DNA of 54,770 nucleotides from Enterobacteriaceae bacterium UBA2655 (GTDB lineage: Bacteria; Pseudomonadota; Gammaproteobacteria; Enterobacterales; Enterobacteriaceae): contig DENB01000071.1 of NCBI GenBank assembly GCA_002359495.1, positions 1 through 54,770 on the forward strand, given 5' to 3'. Each line of letters begins with the position of its first letter. The stretch's first letter is position 1. The position numbers and the translations under genes were made by a program. Under the pieces are notes generated by a model. That model did not search any database, had not been told where the DNA came from, and saw only the letters and a program-made list of their open reading frames with translations. Of the stretch, positions 1 through 7,925 are shown piece after piece.

Positions 1-312
1 GAGCGCGAACCAGTCGCGCGTCAGCCAGGCGTCATAGAGCCACTGCGCGCCCTGCGCCGCCACGCTGACGCCGAACAGTCCCAGCCCGACGCCCACCATT
101 TTGCGCCACAGGCTGCGTTTCGGCCGCAGCGCCGCCTCGACGGCGCGTTCGCCGGCCCCCTCCTCCTGCGGCTCCGTTGCATCAGCCTCCTGCGCCAGAA
201 AATGTTTCTCTGTCTCAGCATCGAAGGTTTGCGCCGGACGCAGGGGCGTCTCCGGCGGCGGTCCCAGCGGCTCGCTAAAATCGATTCTGGGTTTGATCGG
301 TGACTCGTTCAT
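1..312 (-). CDS. ycjF: YcjF, UPF0283 inner-membrane protein (partial, C-terminus off window)
   Basis: Only the first 104 codons lie in the window; the gene runs off the left edge. The translation starts MNESPIKPRIDF and has the conserved basic stretch RPKRSLWRK at about residues 63-71, followed by the first hydrophobic segment at about 72-88. This matches E. coli YcjF closely in length and pattern of the N-terminal region. Its ATG overlaps the ycjX stop (ATGA), so the two are translationally coupled. YcjF is an inner-membrane protein of unknown biochemical role that is co-expressed with the Psp response in E. coli. Identity is clear; function is not known. Confidence 0.93.
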   Translation of the reverse strand, partial: MNESPIKPRIDFSEPLGPPPETPLRPAQTFDAETEKHFLAQEADATEPQEEGAGERAVEAALRPKRSLWRKMVGVGLGLFGVSVAAQGAQWLYDAWLTRDWFAL

Positions 313-1706
313 CGCAGCTTATCTCCCAATAAAAATTCCAGCGCCGCGTCCATACGGATGTGCGGCAGCGGTCGATCCACATCGAGCTGCCGCGGCCGGA
401 AAGCTTCAAACTGAAATCCCTGCTGCTGCCAGAAGGCGTTACCCGGCAGACGCGGCGGCACTTCGCCCGGGTAAAAGGTCAGCGCTTCGCCGTCGCTGAG
501 GCGATTGCCGCGCAGCGCCGGCAATTTCTCGCCCCGGTGATCCACCAGTCCGCTTTCGGTCGCCTGCACCGAGGCGAGACCCAGGCAGTCCATGGTGATG
601 CCTTCGAACGCGGCGTTTTGCCAGGCGTCCTGCACCAGCTGCTGCAGCAGCGACACCAGATTCGCATGCTGATCGGCGGTAATATGATCGGCTTTGGTCG
701 CGGCGAACAGCAGCTTATCGATCACCGGCGAAAAAAGACGGCGAAACAGCGTGCGCTGGCCGTAGTGGAAGCTCTGCATCAGCTGCGTCAGCGCCAGCCG
801 CATGTCGTTAAACGCCTGCGGCCCGCTGTTCAACGGCTGAAGACAGTCCACCAGCACGATTTGCCGATCGAAGCGCAAAAAGTGGTTTTTATAAAAGTCC
901 TTTACCACATGCTGACAGTAGTAGCTGTAGCGCGCCTGCAGCATGCCGACATTGCTGTTTTTATCGGCCTGCGCCAGCCGGGTCGCGCTGGCGTCATCCA
1001 CCGTAGGCCAGGGGAAAAACTGCAGCGCGGGCGCGCCCGCCATTTCGCCCGGCAAAACAAAGCGTCCGGGCTGGATAAAATGCAGCCCCTGGGCCTTACA
1101 CTGATGCAGATAGTCGGTCCAGGCGGCGGCGATCTGCGCCAGGCGATTTTCATCCGCCGGTGCCAGCGGATCGAGTCCGGCGCAAAGGGCGCGCCAGGGC
1201 GCGGCCCATTCGGCGCGATCGCCCTGCAGCAGGCCGGTCATCTGTCGCGACCAGGCAAGGTAATCCTGCGCCAGCATCGGCAGATCGAGCAGCCATTCGC
1301 CAGGGTAATCGACGATTTCAAGGTAGAGCGTGGAAGTCTCTTTGAAGTGGCGCAGCAGCGAATCGCTGGCGCGATAGCGCAGCGCCAGCCGCATTTCGCT
1401 GACGCCGCGCGTCGGCGTCGGCCAGGTGGGCGGCGCGCCGTAGAGCTGCGCCAGCCCTTCGTCATAGGTAAAACGCGGGATTCCCATATCGCGCTGCGGC
1501 ACGCGCTTAACGCCCAGCAGTCGCTCTTCCCGCACCACGGAAAACAGCGGCAGCCGCGCGCCGTTGTGGACGGTGAGCAGCTGATTAACCAGCGAAGTGA
1601 TAAAAGCGGTTTTTCCGCTGCGGCTCAGGCCGGTGACCGCCAGCCGCAGATGACGGTCAACGCCGCGGTTGACCAGTGAGATCAGTTCTTCTTGCAGTCT
1701 TTTCAT
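309..1706 (-). CDS. ycjX: YcjX, DUF463 P-loop NTPase of the Psp regulon
   Basis: A 465-residue protein, the same length as E. coli YcjX when started at the second of two tandem ATG codons (MKRLQEE). That ATG sits 4 bases after GGGAG, whereas the first ATG almost touches it, so I chose the second. A Walker A motif GLSRSGKT lies near residues 26-33, typical of the DUF463 GTPase-like family. The family is induced with the phage-shock response and its exact substrate is not settled. It follows pspD with a coding overlap of about 50 bases and overlaps ycjF by ATGA, indicating one pspABCD-ycjXF transcript. No pspE (rhodanese) gene lies between pspD and ycjX, unlike in E. coli. Confidence 0.95.
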   Translation of the reverse strand: MKRLQEELISLVNRGVDRHLRLAVTGLSRSGKTAFITSLVNQLLTVHNGARLPLFSVVREERLLGVKRVPQRDMGIPRFTYDEGLAQLYGAPPTWPTPTRGVSEMRLALRYRASDSLLRHFKETSTLYLEIVDYPGEWLLDLPMLAQDYLAWSRQMTGLLQGDRAEWAAPWRALCAGLDPLAPADENRLAQIAAAWTDYLHQCKAQGLHFIQPGRFVLPGEMAGAPALQFFPWPTVDDASATRLAQADKNSNVGMLQARYSYYCQHVVKDFYKNHFLRFDRQIVLVDCLQPLNSGPQAFNDMRLALTQLMQSFHYGQRTLFRRLFSPVIDKLLFAATKADHITADQHANLVSLLQQLVQDAWQNAAFEGITMDCLGLASVQATESGLVDHRGEKLPALRGNRLSDGEALTFYPGEVPPRLPGNAFWQQQGFQFEAFRPRQLDVDRPLPHIRMDAALEFLLGDKLR

Positions 1707-1935
1707 CATTCTCCCTGATGAAACGCGCCGAAACGCGCTTCATCACTTTCGCCAGCAGCGGTTCCAGCGCCAGCGAGAGGAGAATGCGTAACGGTCGACG
1801 CGCCACGGATTTAACTGCCCAACCTGCAATACCGGCGGGTCCATAGGTAACAGCACTGATAATGATAAATTTTCCTGCCGACTTCAACGCGGGAGCCGCG
1901 TGGCGGCGAAAAGCGGATTGTCCCTGTAAGGGCAT
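1657..1935 (-). CDS. pspD: PspD, phage-shock membrane-associated protein
   Basis: A 92-residue small protein with the family core YGPAGIAGWAVKSVARRPL, as in E. coli PspD. The start ATG at 1933-1935 follows a strong GGAGGTG ribosome site; a TTG four codons upstream would lie inside that site and is rejected. E. coli PspD is about 73 residues. This one carries a longer, charged C-terminal tail that runs about 50 bases into the start of ycjX in another frame. PspD is a peripheral inner-membrane protein of the Psp system with an auxiliary role. It lies downstream of pspC in the same transcript. Confidence 0.88.
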   Translation of the reverse strand: MPLQGQSAFRRHAAPALKSAGKFIIISAVTYGPAGIAGWAVKSVARRPLRILLSLALEPLLAKVMKRVSARFIRENDEKTARRTDLTGQPRR

Positions 1936-2001
1936 GGTCACCTCCAAAAATCAGACTTGAAGAAGGCCCGCTGCCGGGCCCGCGCAGAGGGTGCGTCAGG
2001 C

Positions 2002-2361
2002 TCAGAGCTGGCGGAAGCGGCTGCGTACGCTGAAGGTTTCCGAGGTTACGTAGCGCTCGATATCGCGCACGCTTCTCTCGTCGCGGTTTAACGCCTCATC
2101 CAGTTGGTCAAGCAGCTCCGCCGCGCTGGGTGCGCGCTCGTCAGAGGCGTCGGCTGGTTTAACGTCCAGCACGAAGCCCAGAAACAGATAGGCGATGACG
2201 GTAAACATAAACAAGCCGAAAAACAGCGACAGCACGGCGATGACGCGGATTAACCGCACCGGAATGTCCAGATAGTCGGCCAGCCCGGCGCAAACGCCCA
2301 TCAGCTTGCCCTGTTCCGGCAGACGCCAGAGCTTGCGTCCTTTAAAGGTCATGCTGCTCAT
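2002..2361 (-). CDS. pspC: PspC, envelope stress sensor/toxin-like membrane protein
   Basis: A 119-residue protein with the PspC domain (GVCAGLADYLDIPVRLIRV at about residues 22-40), a hydrophobic membrane segment at about 38-66 and a charged C-terminal region likely to form a helix. With PspB it senses inner-membrane damage and pulls PspA away from PspF, releasing the transcription activator. Length matches E. coli PspC. Its ATG overlaps the pspB stop codon (ATGA), which shows tight coupling with its binding partner. Confidence 0.96.
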   Translation of the reverse strand: MSSMTFKGRKLWRLPEQGKLMGVCAGLADYLDIPVRLIRVIAVLSLFFGLFMFTVIAYLFLGFVLDVKPADASDERAPSAAELLDQLDEALNRDERSVRDIERYVTSETFSVRSRFRQL

Positions 2362-2582
2362 GACTGCCTCCAGTGCGGATGTTCGGCGTCAAGAATCGCT
2401 TCCAGCGCTTCGATGCGTTCGCGCATGCGGCGCGCATCCTGCGTCAGCTGTTGCAGACGCTGTACTTCGCCCGGCGACAGCTCGGCGCCGCCGTTGCGCT
2501 TACTGTAGTGCAGCCATAACCAGATCGGCGCCACAAACAGCACGAAGATAGTTAAAGGTATGGCCAGAAAAAGTGCGCTCAT
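2358..2582 (-). CDS. pspB: PspB, envelope stress sensor membrane protein
   Basis: A 74-residue protein, the normal family length. An N-terminal membrane helix (about residues 5-25, FLAIPLTIFVLFVAPIWLWL) is followed by a soluble helical region rich in E, R and Q that is likely a coiled coil used to bind PspA and PspC. It acts in the inner membrane as co-sensor with PspC. It lies 55 bases downstream of pspA in the psp transcript and overlaps pspC. Confidence 0.96.
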   Translation of the reverse strand: MSALFLAIPLTIFVLFVAPIWLWLHYSKRNGGAELSPGEVQRLQQLTQDARRMRERIEALEAILDAEHPHWRQS

Positions 2583-2637
2583 CGACTCTCCTTAATCATT
2601 TATTGTCGCAAGACGATTGGGCGCGCAGCCCAATCGG

Positions 2638-3303
2638 TTATTCGCCGCGATTCATTTTCGCTTTCAGCGCGGCCAGCTGTTCACTGATCTCGTCATCCGC
2701 TTTGAGTTCGGCAAACTGCTGATCCAGACCTTTCGGCTTGCCGAAACGCTGGCTTTCCGCTTCCGCTTCCATATGGTCGATGCGGCGTTCGAACGATTCG
2801 AAACGCGCCATCGCTTCGTCCAGCTTGCCGTTGTCGAGCTGACGACGCACATCGCGTGAAGATGAAGCCGCCTGATGACGCAGGGTCAACGCCTGCTGGC
2901 GGGCGCGGGTTTCGCTCAGCTTCTTCTCCAGCTCGCCGATTTCGCCCTTCATACGTTCCAGGGTCTCTTCTACTTGGGTCGCTTCCTGCTGCAGCGCGGC
3001 GATTAGGTCGGTCAGCTTCTGTTTTTCAATCAGTGCAGAACGGGCAAGATCCTCTTTATCCCGGCGCAGCGCCAGCTCCGCTTTCTCCTGCCATTCGGTC
3101 TGCTGGATCTCCGCCTGTTCAATACGGCGCAGCAGCTGCTTTTTCTCCGCCAGCGCGCGGGCGGAGGTAGAACGCACTTCCACCAGGGTGTCTTCCATTT
3201 CCTGAATCATCAGGCGTACCAGTTTCTGCGGATCCTCTGCTCGCTCCAGCAGTGAATTAATATTAGCGTTCACGATGTCGGCGAAACGAGAAAAAATACC
3301 CAT
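2638..3303 (-). CDS. pspA: PspA, phage-shock protein A (IM30 family)
   Basis: A 221-residue, almost wholly helical coiled-coil protein of the PspA/IM30 (ESCRT-III-like) family; E. coli PspA has 222. The N-terminal amphipathic helix ([19 protein letters not shown]) binds stressed membrane, and the rest forms the long hairpin and oligomerisation helices. It has two roles: it inhibits the PspF ATPase when unstressed, and it forms membrane-stabilising assemblies under stress. First gene of the operon, preceded by a sigma54 promoter and divergent from its regulator pspF. Confidence 0.97.
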   Translation of the reverse strand: MGIFSRFADIVNANINSLLERAEDPQKLVRLMIQEMEDTLVEVRSTSARALAEKKQLLRRIEQAEIQQTEWQEKAELALRRDKEDLARSALIEKQKLTDLIAALQQEATQVEETLERMKGEIGELEKKLSETRARQQALTLRHQAASSSRDVRRQLDNGKLDEAMARFESFERRIDHMEAEAESQRFGKPKGLDQQFAELKADDEISEQLAALKAKMNRGE

Positions 3304-3354
3304 AATGATGTTCCTCTTAGCGTCATGGTTATTGCGTTGTGCTCGGAAGATCTA

Positions 3355-3371
3355 TTCAATTGCCGTGCCAA
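3355..3371 (-). promoter_or_regulatory. Sigma54 promoter of pspABCD-ycjXF
   Basis: On the minus strand the element reads TTGGCACG-GCAA-TTGAA, close to the sigma54 consensus TGGCACG-N4-TTGCW. The -24 GG is perfect and the -12 region is TTGA instead of TTGC; the E. coli psp promoter also deviates at this position. It lies about 52 bases before the pspA start codon. PspF is the expected activator. Confidence 0.82.
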
Positions 3372-3375
3372 CTTT

Positions 3376-3388
3376 TAAATTATTGTTT
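3376..3388 (-). promoter_or_regulatory. Candidate IHF site between psp promoter and PspF enhancer
   Basis: Minus-strand AAACAATAATTTA matches the IHF core WATCAANNNNTTR at all fixed positions except one. It sits just upstream of the -24 element, in an AT-rich stretch, where IHF bends DNA in the E. coli psp promoter. The PspF upstream binding sites should lie further toward pspF (about 3390-3450); I could not define them. Confidence 0.45.
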
Positions 3389-3467
3389 ATAAATGGTTTT
3401 TAAATTTTACAGCACAGCAGCGCTCGCGTAAGGTAGTGAAATTAATCAATGGGTGGTGAAATTCATC

Positions 3468-4469
3468 ATGACGGGCAGCAACGACAATCTGTTAGGCGAA
3501 TCCAATAATTTTCTCGAAGTGCTTGAACAAGTGTCGAAGCTGGCGCCGCTGGACAAGCCGGTGCTGGTGGTCGGCGAGCGCGGCACCGGCAAAGAGCTGA
3601 TCGCCAGCCGGTTACATTATCTCTCCGACCGCTGGCAAGGCCCGTTCATTTCGCTCAACTGCGCGGCGCTGAATGAAAACCTGCTCGATTCCGAACTGTT
3701 CGGCCACGAAGCCGGCGCCTTTACCGGCGCGCAAAAACGCCATCTGGGCCGCTTTGAGCGCGCCGACGGCGGAACCCTGTTTCTTGACGAACTGGCGACG
3801 GCGCCGATGCTGGTGCAGGAAAAACTGCTGCGCGTGATTGAATATGGCCAGCTGGAGCGCGTCGGCGGCAATCAGTCGCTGCAGGTGAACGTGCGGCTGG
3901 TTTGCGCCACTAACGAAGATCTGCCGGCGCTGGCCGCGGCGGGCCGATTTCGCGCCGACCTGCTGGATCGTCTGGCGTTTGACGTGGTGCAGCTGCCGCC
4001 GCTGCGGGAACGGCGCAGCGATATTCTGGTGATGGCGAACCATTTCGCCATCCAGATGTGCCGCGAGTTGGGCTTGCCGCTGTTTCCCGGCTTCAGCCCG
4101 CAGGCGGAGCAGACGCTGCTGGACTATCACTGGCCAGGCAACGTACGCGAGCTGAAAAACGTAGTCGAGCGCTCGGTCTACCGTCATCACAGCAGCGAAG
4201 AAGAGCTGGAGAATATCATCCTTAATCCTTTTTCACGCGCCGGGGCGGCGCCGGACGCGCCTGATCAACCGGTTATGCCGACGCGCGACGCCCTGCCCGC
4301 GCTGCCGCTCGATCTGCGCGCCTGGCAACACCGTCAGGAGCGCGAACTGCTGGAGCTGAGCCTGCGACAGGCGAAATATAACCAGCGCCGCGCCGCGGGG
4401 CTGCTCGGCGTGACCTACCATCAGCTGCGGGCGATGCTGAAAAAACATGATATCCAGGCGGAACGCTGA
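3468..4469 (+). CDS. pspF: PspF, sigma54-dependent activator (AAA+)
   Basis: A 333-residue bacterial enhancer-binding protein with no N-terminal receiver domain, as expected for PspF (E. coli 325). Walker A GERGTGKE is at 36-43, the sigma54-contact loop GAFTGA at about 83-88, Walker B TLFLDE near 103-108, and a C-terminal Fis-type helix-turn-helix (QRRAAGLLGVTYHQLRAML). The ATG at 3468 aligns with the E. coli start (MTGSNDNLLGE); an upstream GTG at 3453 lacks support. It is held inactive by PspA and drives the divergent psp promoter, binding in the shared intergenic region and so repressing itself. Confidence 0.96.
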   Translation: MTGSNDNLLGESNNFLEVLEQVSKLAPLDKPVLVVGERGTGKELIASRLHYLSDRWQGPFISLNCAALNENLLDSELFGHEAGAFTGAQKRHLGRFERADGGTLFLDELATAPMLVQEKLLRVIEYGQLERVGGNQSLQVNVRLVCATNEDLPALAAAGRFRADLLDRLAFDVVQLPPLRERRSDILVMANHFAIQMCRELGLPLFPGFSPQAEQTLLDYHWPGNVRELKNVVERSVYRHHSSEEELENIILNPFSRAGAAPDAPDQPVMPTRDALPALPLDLRAWQHRQERELLELSLRQAKYNQRRAAGLLGVTYHQLRAMLKKHDIQAER

Positions 4470-4478
4470 ATCCGGCGC

Positions 4479-4502
4479 AAAAAAAGCCCGCTGATAGCGG
4501 GC
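4479..4502 (-). terminator. RyhB intrinsic terminator
   Basis: Seven-base-pair GC-rich stem GCCCGCT/AGCGGGC with a 3-base loop, followed on the minus strand by seven T residues. It may also help end pspF read-through, but the T tract is only on the minus side. Confidence 0.9.
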
Positions 4503-4566
4503 AAGAATACTGGAAGCAATGTGAGCAATGTCGTGCTCTTCTTCGGTAGAGCCACCGTCGAAGTGC
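4479..4566 (-). ncRNA. ryhB: RyhB, iron-responsive small RNA
   Basis: The minus strand contains GACATTGCTCACATTGCTTC (plus 4513-4532), the target-pairing core of E. coli RyhB, here continuing identically on both sides (AGCAC before, CAGTATT after). The 5' part can fold (CTTCG...CGAAG). The 3' end is an intrinsic terminator, GCCCGCT-ATC-AGCGGGC followed by T7. A TATTAT -10 element and a Fur box lie just upstream, with the same spacing as in E. coli. The start at 4566 is inferred from that alignment and gives about 88 nt, against 90 in E. coli. RyhB with Hfq represses mRNAs of iron-using proteins when iron is scarce. The location between pspF and sapA differs from E. coli (yhhX-yhhY). Confidence 0.93.
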
Positions 4567-4574
4567 AGAAGAAT

Positions 4575-4593
4575 AATAATCATTCTTATTATC
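4575..4593 (-). promoter_or_regulatory. Fur box overlapping the ryhB promoter
   Basis: Minus strand GATAATAAGAATGATTATT matches 15 of 19 positions of the Fur consensus GATAATGATAATCATTATC. It overlaps the TATTAT -10 of ryhB, so Fe-Fur would block transcription when iron is plentiful. Confidence 0.85.
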
Positions 4594-4610
4594 ATCTGTA
4601 AAGGACTTAT

Positions 4611-4625
4611 TGAGAATTTTTCTCA
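4611..4625. promoter_or_regulatory. Second Fur-like palindrome upstream of ryhB
   Basis: TGAGAATTTTTCTCA is a 7-1-7 inverted repeat with a single mismatch between arms, matching the core A/T positions of a Fur half-site pair. It lies about 45-59 bases upstream of the inferred RyhB start and about 140 bases before sapA, so it could extend Fur binding or act on the divergent side. Confidence 0.5.
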
Positions 4626-4764
4626 TTTCCACACTAACTCTGGGATTATCGCGCCCTGACAAACCCGGTTTTCAGACGAAAAAAACAGCGTTCGCGCGGC
4701 AGATTTTGGGTCGACGCCGCCTTTGAGATACACTCTGCCTATTGCCCGAGAATCGTTGAGTTCT

Positions 4765-6393
4765 ATGTCAAAACTAATCCCCGCGCTGTTATTTGCTCTT
4801 GGCGTTTTAAGCGCGCCTGCCTGGTCTGCGCCGGCGGACGATATTCGCCAGAGCGGATTCGTCTATTGCGTCAACGGCGTGATGAATACGTTCAATCCTC
4901 AGATGGCGAGCAGCGGCCTGACGGTAGATACCCTCGCCGCCCAGCTCTATGACCGACTACTGGACGTCGATCCCTATACCTACCGTTTGATGCCGGACCT
5001 GGCGAGGAGCTGGGAAGTGCGTGACAACGGCGCCACCTACCGCTTTCATCTGCGTCATCAGGTCGCTTTTCAGCAAACAAACTGGTTTACCCCTACGCGC
5101 TATCTGAATGCGGATGATGTGGTATTCAGCTTCGCGCGGATGTTTGACCGCCACCATCCCTGGCATAACGTCAACGGCGGCAACTATCCCTACTTCGACA
5201 GCCTGCAATTCACCGACTCGGTGCAAAGCGTAAAAAAACTCGACAACGATACGGTGGAGATCCGCCTGAACAGCCCCGACGCCTCGTTTCTCTGGCATCT
5301 GGCGACCCACTATGCGCCGGTGCTGTCGAAAGAGTACGCGGATCGGCTCACCGCCATCGGTAAACAGGAACAGCTTGATCGCGCGCCCGTCGGCACCGGA
5401 CCGTTTCAACTGAGCGAATATCGCGCCGGGCAGTATGTGCGTCTGGCGCGCAACCCACGCTACTGGCGGGGCGTGCCGCGCCTGCAGCAGGTGGTGATCG
5501 ATATGGGCGCAGGCGGCACCGGCCGTCTCTCTAAACTTCTGACCGGCGAATGCGACGTGCTGGCCTATCCGGCGGCCAGTCAGCTGACTATCCTGCGCGA
5601 CGATCCGCGTCTGCGCATGACGCTGCGTCCCGGCATGAATATCGCCTACCTGGCATTCAATACGCGCAAGGCGCCGCTGGATCGTCCTGAGGTGCGTCAT
5701 GCGCTGGCGTTGGCGATTAACAATGAGCGCCTGATGGAGTCGATTTACTACGGCACCGCCGAGACCGCCGCCTCGGTGCTGCCGCGCGCCTCCTGGGCTT
5801 ACGACAGCGACGCCCGCGTGACGGAGTACAATCCCGACCGCGCGCGCGCGCAGCTGAAAGCGCTCGGCCTGAAAGATCTGACGTTGCGGCTGCTGGTGCC
5901 TTCCGCCTCGCAATCCTGGAACCCCAGCCCGCTGAAAACCGCCGAGCTGATTCAGGCCGATTTGGCTCAGATCGGGGTAAAAGTTATCATCGAGCCGGTG
6001 GAGGGACGTTTTCAGGAGGCGCAGCTGATGGCGATGAATCACGATCTGACGCTCTCCGGCTGGGCCACCGACAGCAACGATCCCGACAGTTTTTTCCGTC
6101 CGCTGCTGAGCTGCGCCGCCATTCGTTCTCAAACCAACTATGCGCACTGGTGTTCGCCCGCCTTTGACGACGTGCTGCAAAAAGCGCTGCTGTCGCAGCA
6201 GCTGGCGGCGCGCATCGATAATTACGATCGCGCCCAAGAGATACTGGCGCAGGAGCTGCCGGTGCTGCCGCTCGCCTCTTCGCTGCGCCTGCAAGCCTAT
6301 CGCCACGATATTAAAGGGCTGGTGTTAAGCCCCTTTGGCAACGCCTCGTTCGCCGGCGTTTATCGCGATGAGAGCGAGGAGACGCAACCATGA
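4765..6393 (+). CDS. sapA: SapA, periplasmic peptide-binding protein of the Sap ABC transporter
   Basis: A 542-residue extracytoplasmic solute-binding protein (SBP family 5, DppA/OppA type). The ATG at 4765 gives a normal Sec signal peptide ([22 protein letters not shown], cleavage about residue 22); a TTG 14 codons upstream would spoil it. The mature part follows E. coli SapA throughout (for example [14 protein letters not shown] and [15 protein letters not shown]). SapA is linked to resistance to cationic antimicrobial peptides in Salmonella. In E. coli, sapBCDF is linked to putrescine export. The gene overlaps sapB by ATGA, and the ribosome site is weak. Confidence 0.95.
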   Translation: MSKLIPALLFALGVLSAPAWSAPADDIRQSGFVYCVNGVMNTFNPQMASSGLTVDTLAAQLYDRLLDVDPYTYRLMPDLARSWEVRDNGATYRFHLRHQVAFQQTNWFTPTRYLNADDVVFSFARMFDRHHPWHNVNGGNYPYFDSLQFTDSVQSVKKLDNDTVEIRLNSPDASFLWHLATHYAPVLSKEYADRLTAIGKQEQLDRAPVGTGPFQLSEYRAGQYVRLARNPRYWRGVPRLQQVVIDMGAGGTGRLSKLLTGECDVLAYPAASQLTILRDDPRLRMTLRPGMNIAYLAFNTRKAPLDRPEVRHALALAINNERLMESIYYGTAETAASVLPRASWAYDSDARVTEYNPDRARAQLKALGLKDLTLRLLVPSASQSWNPSPLKTAELIQADLAQIGVKVIIEPVEGRFQEAQLMAMNHDLTLSGWATDSNDPDSFFRPLLSCAAIRSQTNYAHWCSPAFDDVLQKALLSQQLAARIDNYDRAQEILAQELPVLPLASSLRLQAYRHDIKGLVLSPFGNASFAGVYRDESEETQP

Positions 6394-7355
6394 TTATCTA
6401 TATTCTGCGTCGCCTGCTGCTGCTGGCGATCACCTTGTTCCTGCTTTCGCTGGTGAGTTTTAGCCTGAGTTATTTTACCCCCCATGCGCCGTTGCAGGGC
6501 GCCTCGCTGCTGGATGCCTGGTGGTTTTGGTTCAAAGGCATGCTGAAACTCGATTTCGGCGTCTCCAGCATTAATGGCCAGGCAATCAGCCTCCAGCTGC
6601 GCGAAGTCTTTCCCGCCACGCTGGAGCTTTGCGTGCTGGCGTTTACCCTGGCACTGCTGCTGGGGATCCCGCTTGGCATCTGTGCCGGCGTGATGCGCAA
6701 CAAATGGCAGGATAAAGCGATCAGCGCCCTGGCGCTGATCGGCTTTTCCATGCCGGTGTTCTGGCTGGCGCTGCTGTTCACGCTGTTCTTTTCGCTGACG
6801 CTGGGCTGGCTGCCGGTTTCAGGCCGTTTCGACCTGCTTTACCCGGTGAAAAACATTACCGGCTTTGCGCTGATCGACGCCTGGCTCAGCCCTTCTCCCT
6901 GGCGTCATGAGATGCTGATCAGCGCGCTGAATCATATGATCCTGCCGGTGATCGCGCTGGCGGTGGCGCCGACCACCGAGGTGGTTCGCCTGCTGCGCAA
7001 CAGCACCAGCGAAGTGATGGATCAAAGTTACGTTAAGGCTGCCGCCACGCGCGGACTGTCGCGCTTTACCGTGATCCGCCGCCACGTGCTGCATAACGCG
7101 CTGCCGCCGGTGATCCCGCGTCTCGGTCTGCAATTTTCCACCATGCTGACGCTGGCGATGATCACGGAGGTGGTGTTTAACTGGCCGGGGCTGGGACGCT
7201 GGCTCATCAGCGCGATTCGCCAGCAGGATTATGCCGCCATCTCCGCTGGCGTAATGGTGGTAGGCGGGCTGGTGATTCTGGTCAATGTGTTGTCCGATAT
7301 CGTCGGCGCGATCATGAATCCGCTGAAGCACAAGGAATGGTATGCCCTGCGGTAA
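6390..7355 (+). CDS. sapB: SapB, ABC transporter permease
   Basis: A 321-residue integral membrane protein of the DppB/OppB permease family. The N-terminal helix is [19 protein letters not shown], and the cytoplasmic EAA-type loop, which contacts the ATPases, lies near [21 protein letters not shown]. It ends [10 protein letters not shown] like E. coli SapB. It is coupled to sapA through an ATGA overlap. In E. coli the sapC start overlaps the sapB end; here the 3' end is followed by an insertion of about 560 bases before sapC. Confidence 0.95.
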   Translation: MIIYILRRLLLLAITLFLLSLVSFSLSYFTPHAPLQGASLLDAWWFWFKGMLKLDFGVSSINGQAISLQLREVFPATLELCVLAFTLALLLGIPLGICAGVMRNKWQDKAISALALIGFSMPVFWLALLFTLFFSLTLGWLPVSGRFDLLYPVKNITGFALIDAWLSPSPWRHEMLISALNHMILPVIALAVAPTTEVVRLLRNSTSEVMDQSYVKAAATRGLSRFTVIRRHVLHNALPPVIPRLGLQFSTMLTLAMITEVVFNWPGLGRWLISAIRQQDYAAISAGVMVVGGLVILVNVLSDIVGAIMNPLKHKEWYALR

Positions 7356-7404
7356 GCGCAGCACGCTGTGAACCGGAGGGGATGTTGAGATAAAGGAGTA
7401 AAGC

Positions 7405-7563
7405 ATGTCTGCGTTTGTAATGGTCGCGTTTCCCCTGTTCGCCGTCGCGATGACGATGTTTGCGCTCTGTTACAGGAAAAAAGATAAAAATTATCTGATA
7501 CCCGGCTTTGCGTTGCTGATCAGCGCATTGGTGAACACTGTTATCGGACTGAGCATGGGTTGA
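7405..7563 (+). CDS. Small two-helix membrane protein (52 aa) inserted in sap operon
   Basis: A 52-codon frame with a good ribosome site (AAAGGAG, 7 bases before ATG). It starts MSAFVMVAFPLFAVAMTMF (first membrane helix, about 2-22), then a basic turn RKKDK at 24-28, then a second helix about 31-51 ending SMG. This is a hairpin membrane-protein design with positive residues in the loop, predicting both ends outside. I do not recognise the family. It is in the same direction as sapB and 49 bases after it, so it probably shares the sap transcript. A function in or beside the transporter cannot be claimed. Confidence 0.62.
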   Translation: MSAFVMVAFPLFAVAMTMFALCYRKKDKNYLIPGFALLISALVNTVIGLSMG

Positions 7564-7595
7564 GATCGCACAGAGCGTTTCGCCCGAGAGATATC

Positions 7596-7748
7596 ATGAA
7601 TATATTTACGATGTGCGCCATACCATCTTTATTTATTGCTCTTCTCTGCCTGCTGTACGCCGCAGGCAGCAAAAAGCGAGGATTTCTCTACCTCGGCTAT
7701 GCATTAGGCATCGCTTCCTTTTTAAGCGCCAAAGCGGGCATGTTATAG
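7596..7748 (+). CDS. Second small two-helix membrane protein (50 aa) in sap operon
   Basis: A 50-codon frame starting MNIFTMCAIPSLFIALLCLLYAAG, with a GAGAG ribosome-site candidate 6 bases upstream. Layout is the same as in its neighbour: helix (about 2-24), basic turn SKKRG at 25-29, second helix (about 31-48). The shared plan (short N-terminus, helix, KK turn, helix, short end) suggests the two are paralogues or a two-component pair, though residue identity is low. Starts 32 bases after the first small gene. Family not recognised. Confidence 0.58.
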   Translation: MNIFTMCAIPSLFIALLCLLYAAGSKKRGFLYLGYALGIASFLSAKAGML

Positions 7749-7856
7749 TCCGCTCGCTTTCAGGCCGTAGCGCCTGCGCAGTAAGCTTAACGCGCAGCGT
7801 TCCAGACGACACTGCGCTATAACGCGATAAGCATCAATCGAGATCAAGCGGTTAAT

Positions 7857-7925
7857 ATGATTCAACAACTCTACGTAGCGTCCAACGCAACGCCCGGCGA
7901 GCAAGTGACAGCCTATGCCTTCTGA
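7857..7925 (+). CDS. Possible 22-codon leader peptide overlapping the sapC start
   Basis: A short frame, [22 protein letters not shown] then TGA, with only a weak ribosome-site candidate (AAGCGG). Its last codons (GTG ACA GCC TAT GCC TTC TGA) overlap the sapC ATG by 11 bases, in a way that mimics the native coupling at the end of sapB (TGG TAT GCC CTG). It could couple translation of sapC after the insertion, or it may be chance. The rest of 7749-7914 has no gene and only a poor promoter candidate (TATAAC at 7818). Confidence 0.3.
   Translation: MIQQLYVASNATPGEQVTAYAF

Noticed and set aside
360..1679. A 439-codon plus-strand frame opposite ycjX
   Set aside because: Shadow of a real gene. 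High GC at third positions removes stop codons in the opposite strand; YcjX is clearly homologous and this frame has no ribosome site or domain.
4957..6306. A 449-codon minus-strand frame inside sapA
   Set aside because: Shadow frame with R/Q/H-rich composition typical of reversed coding DNA; sapA is certain.
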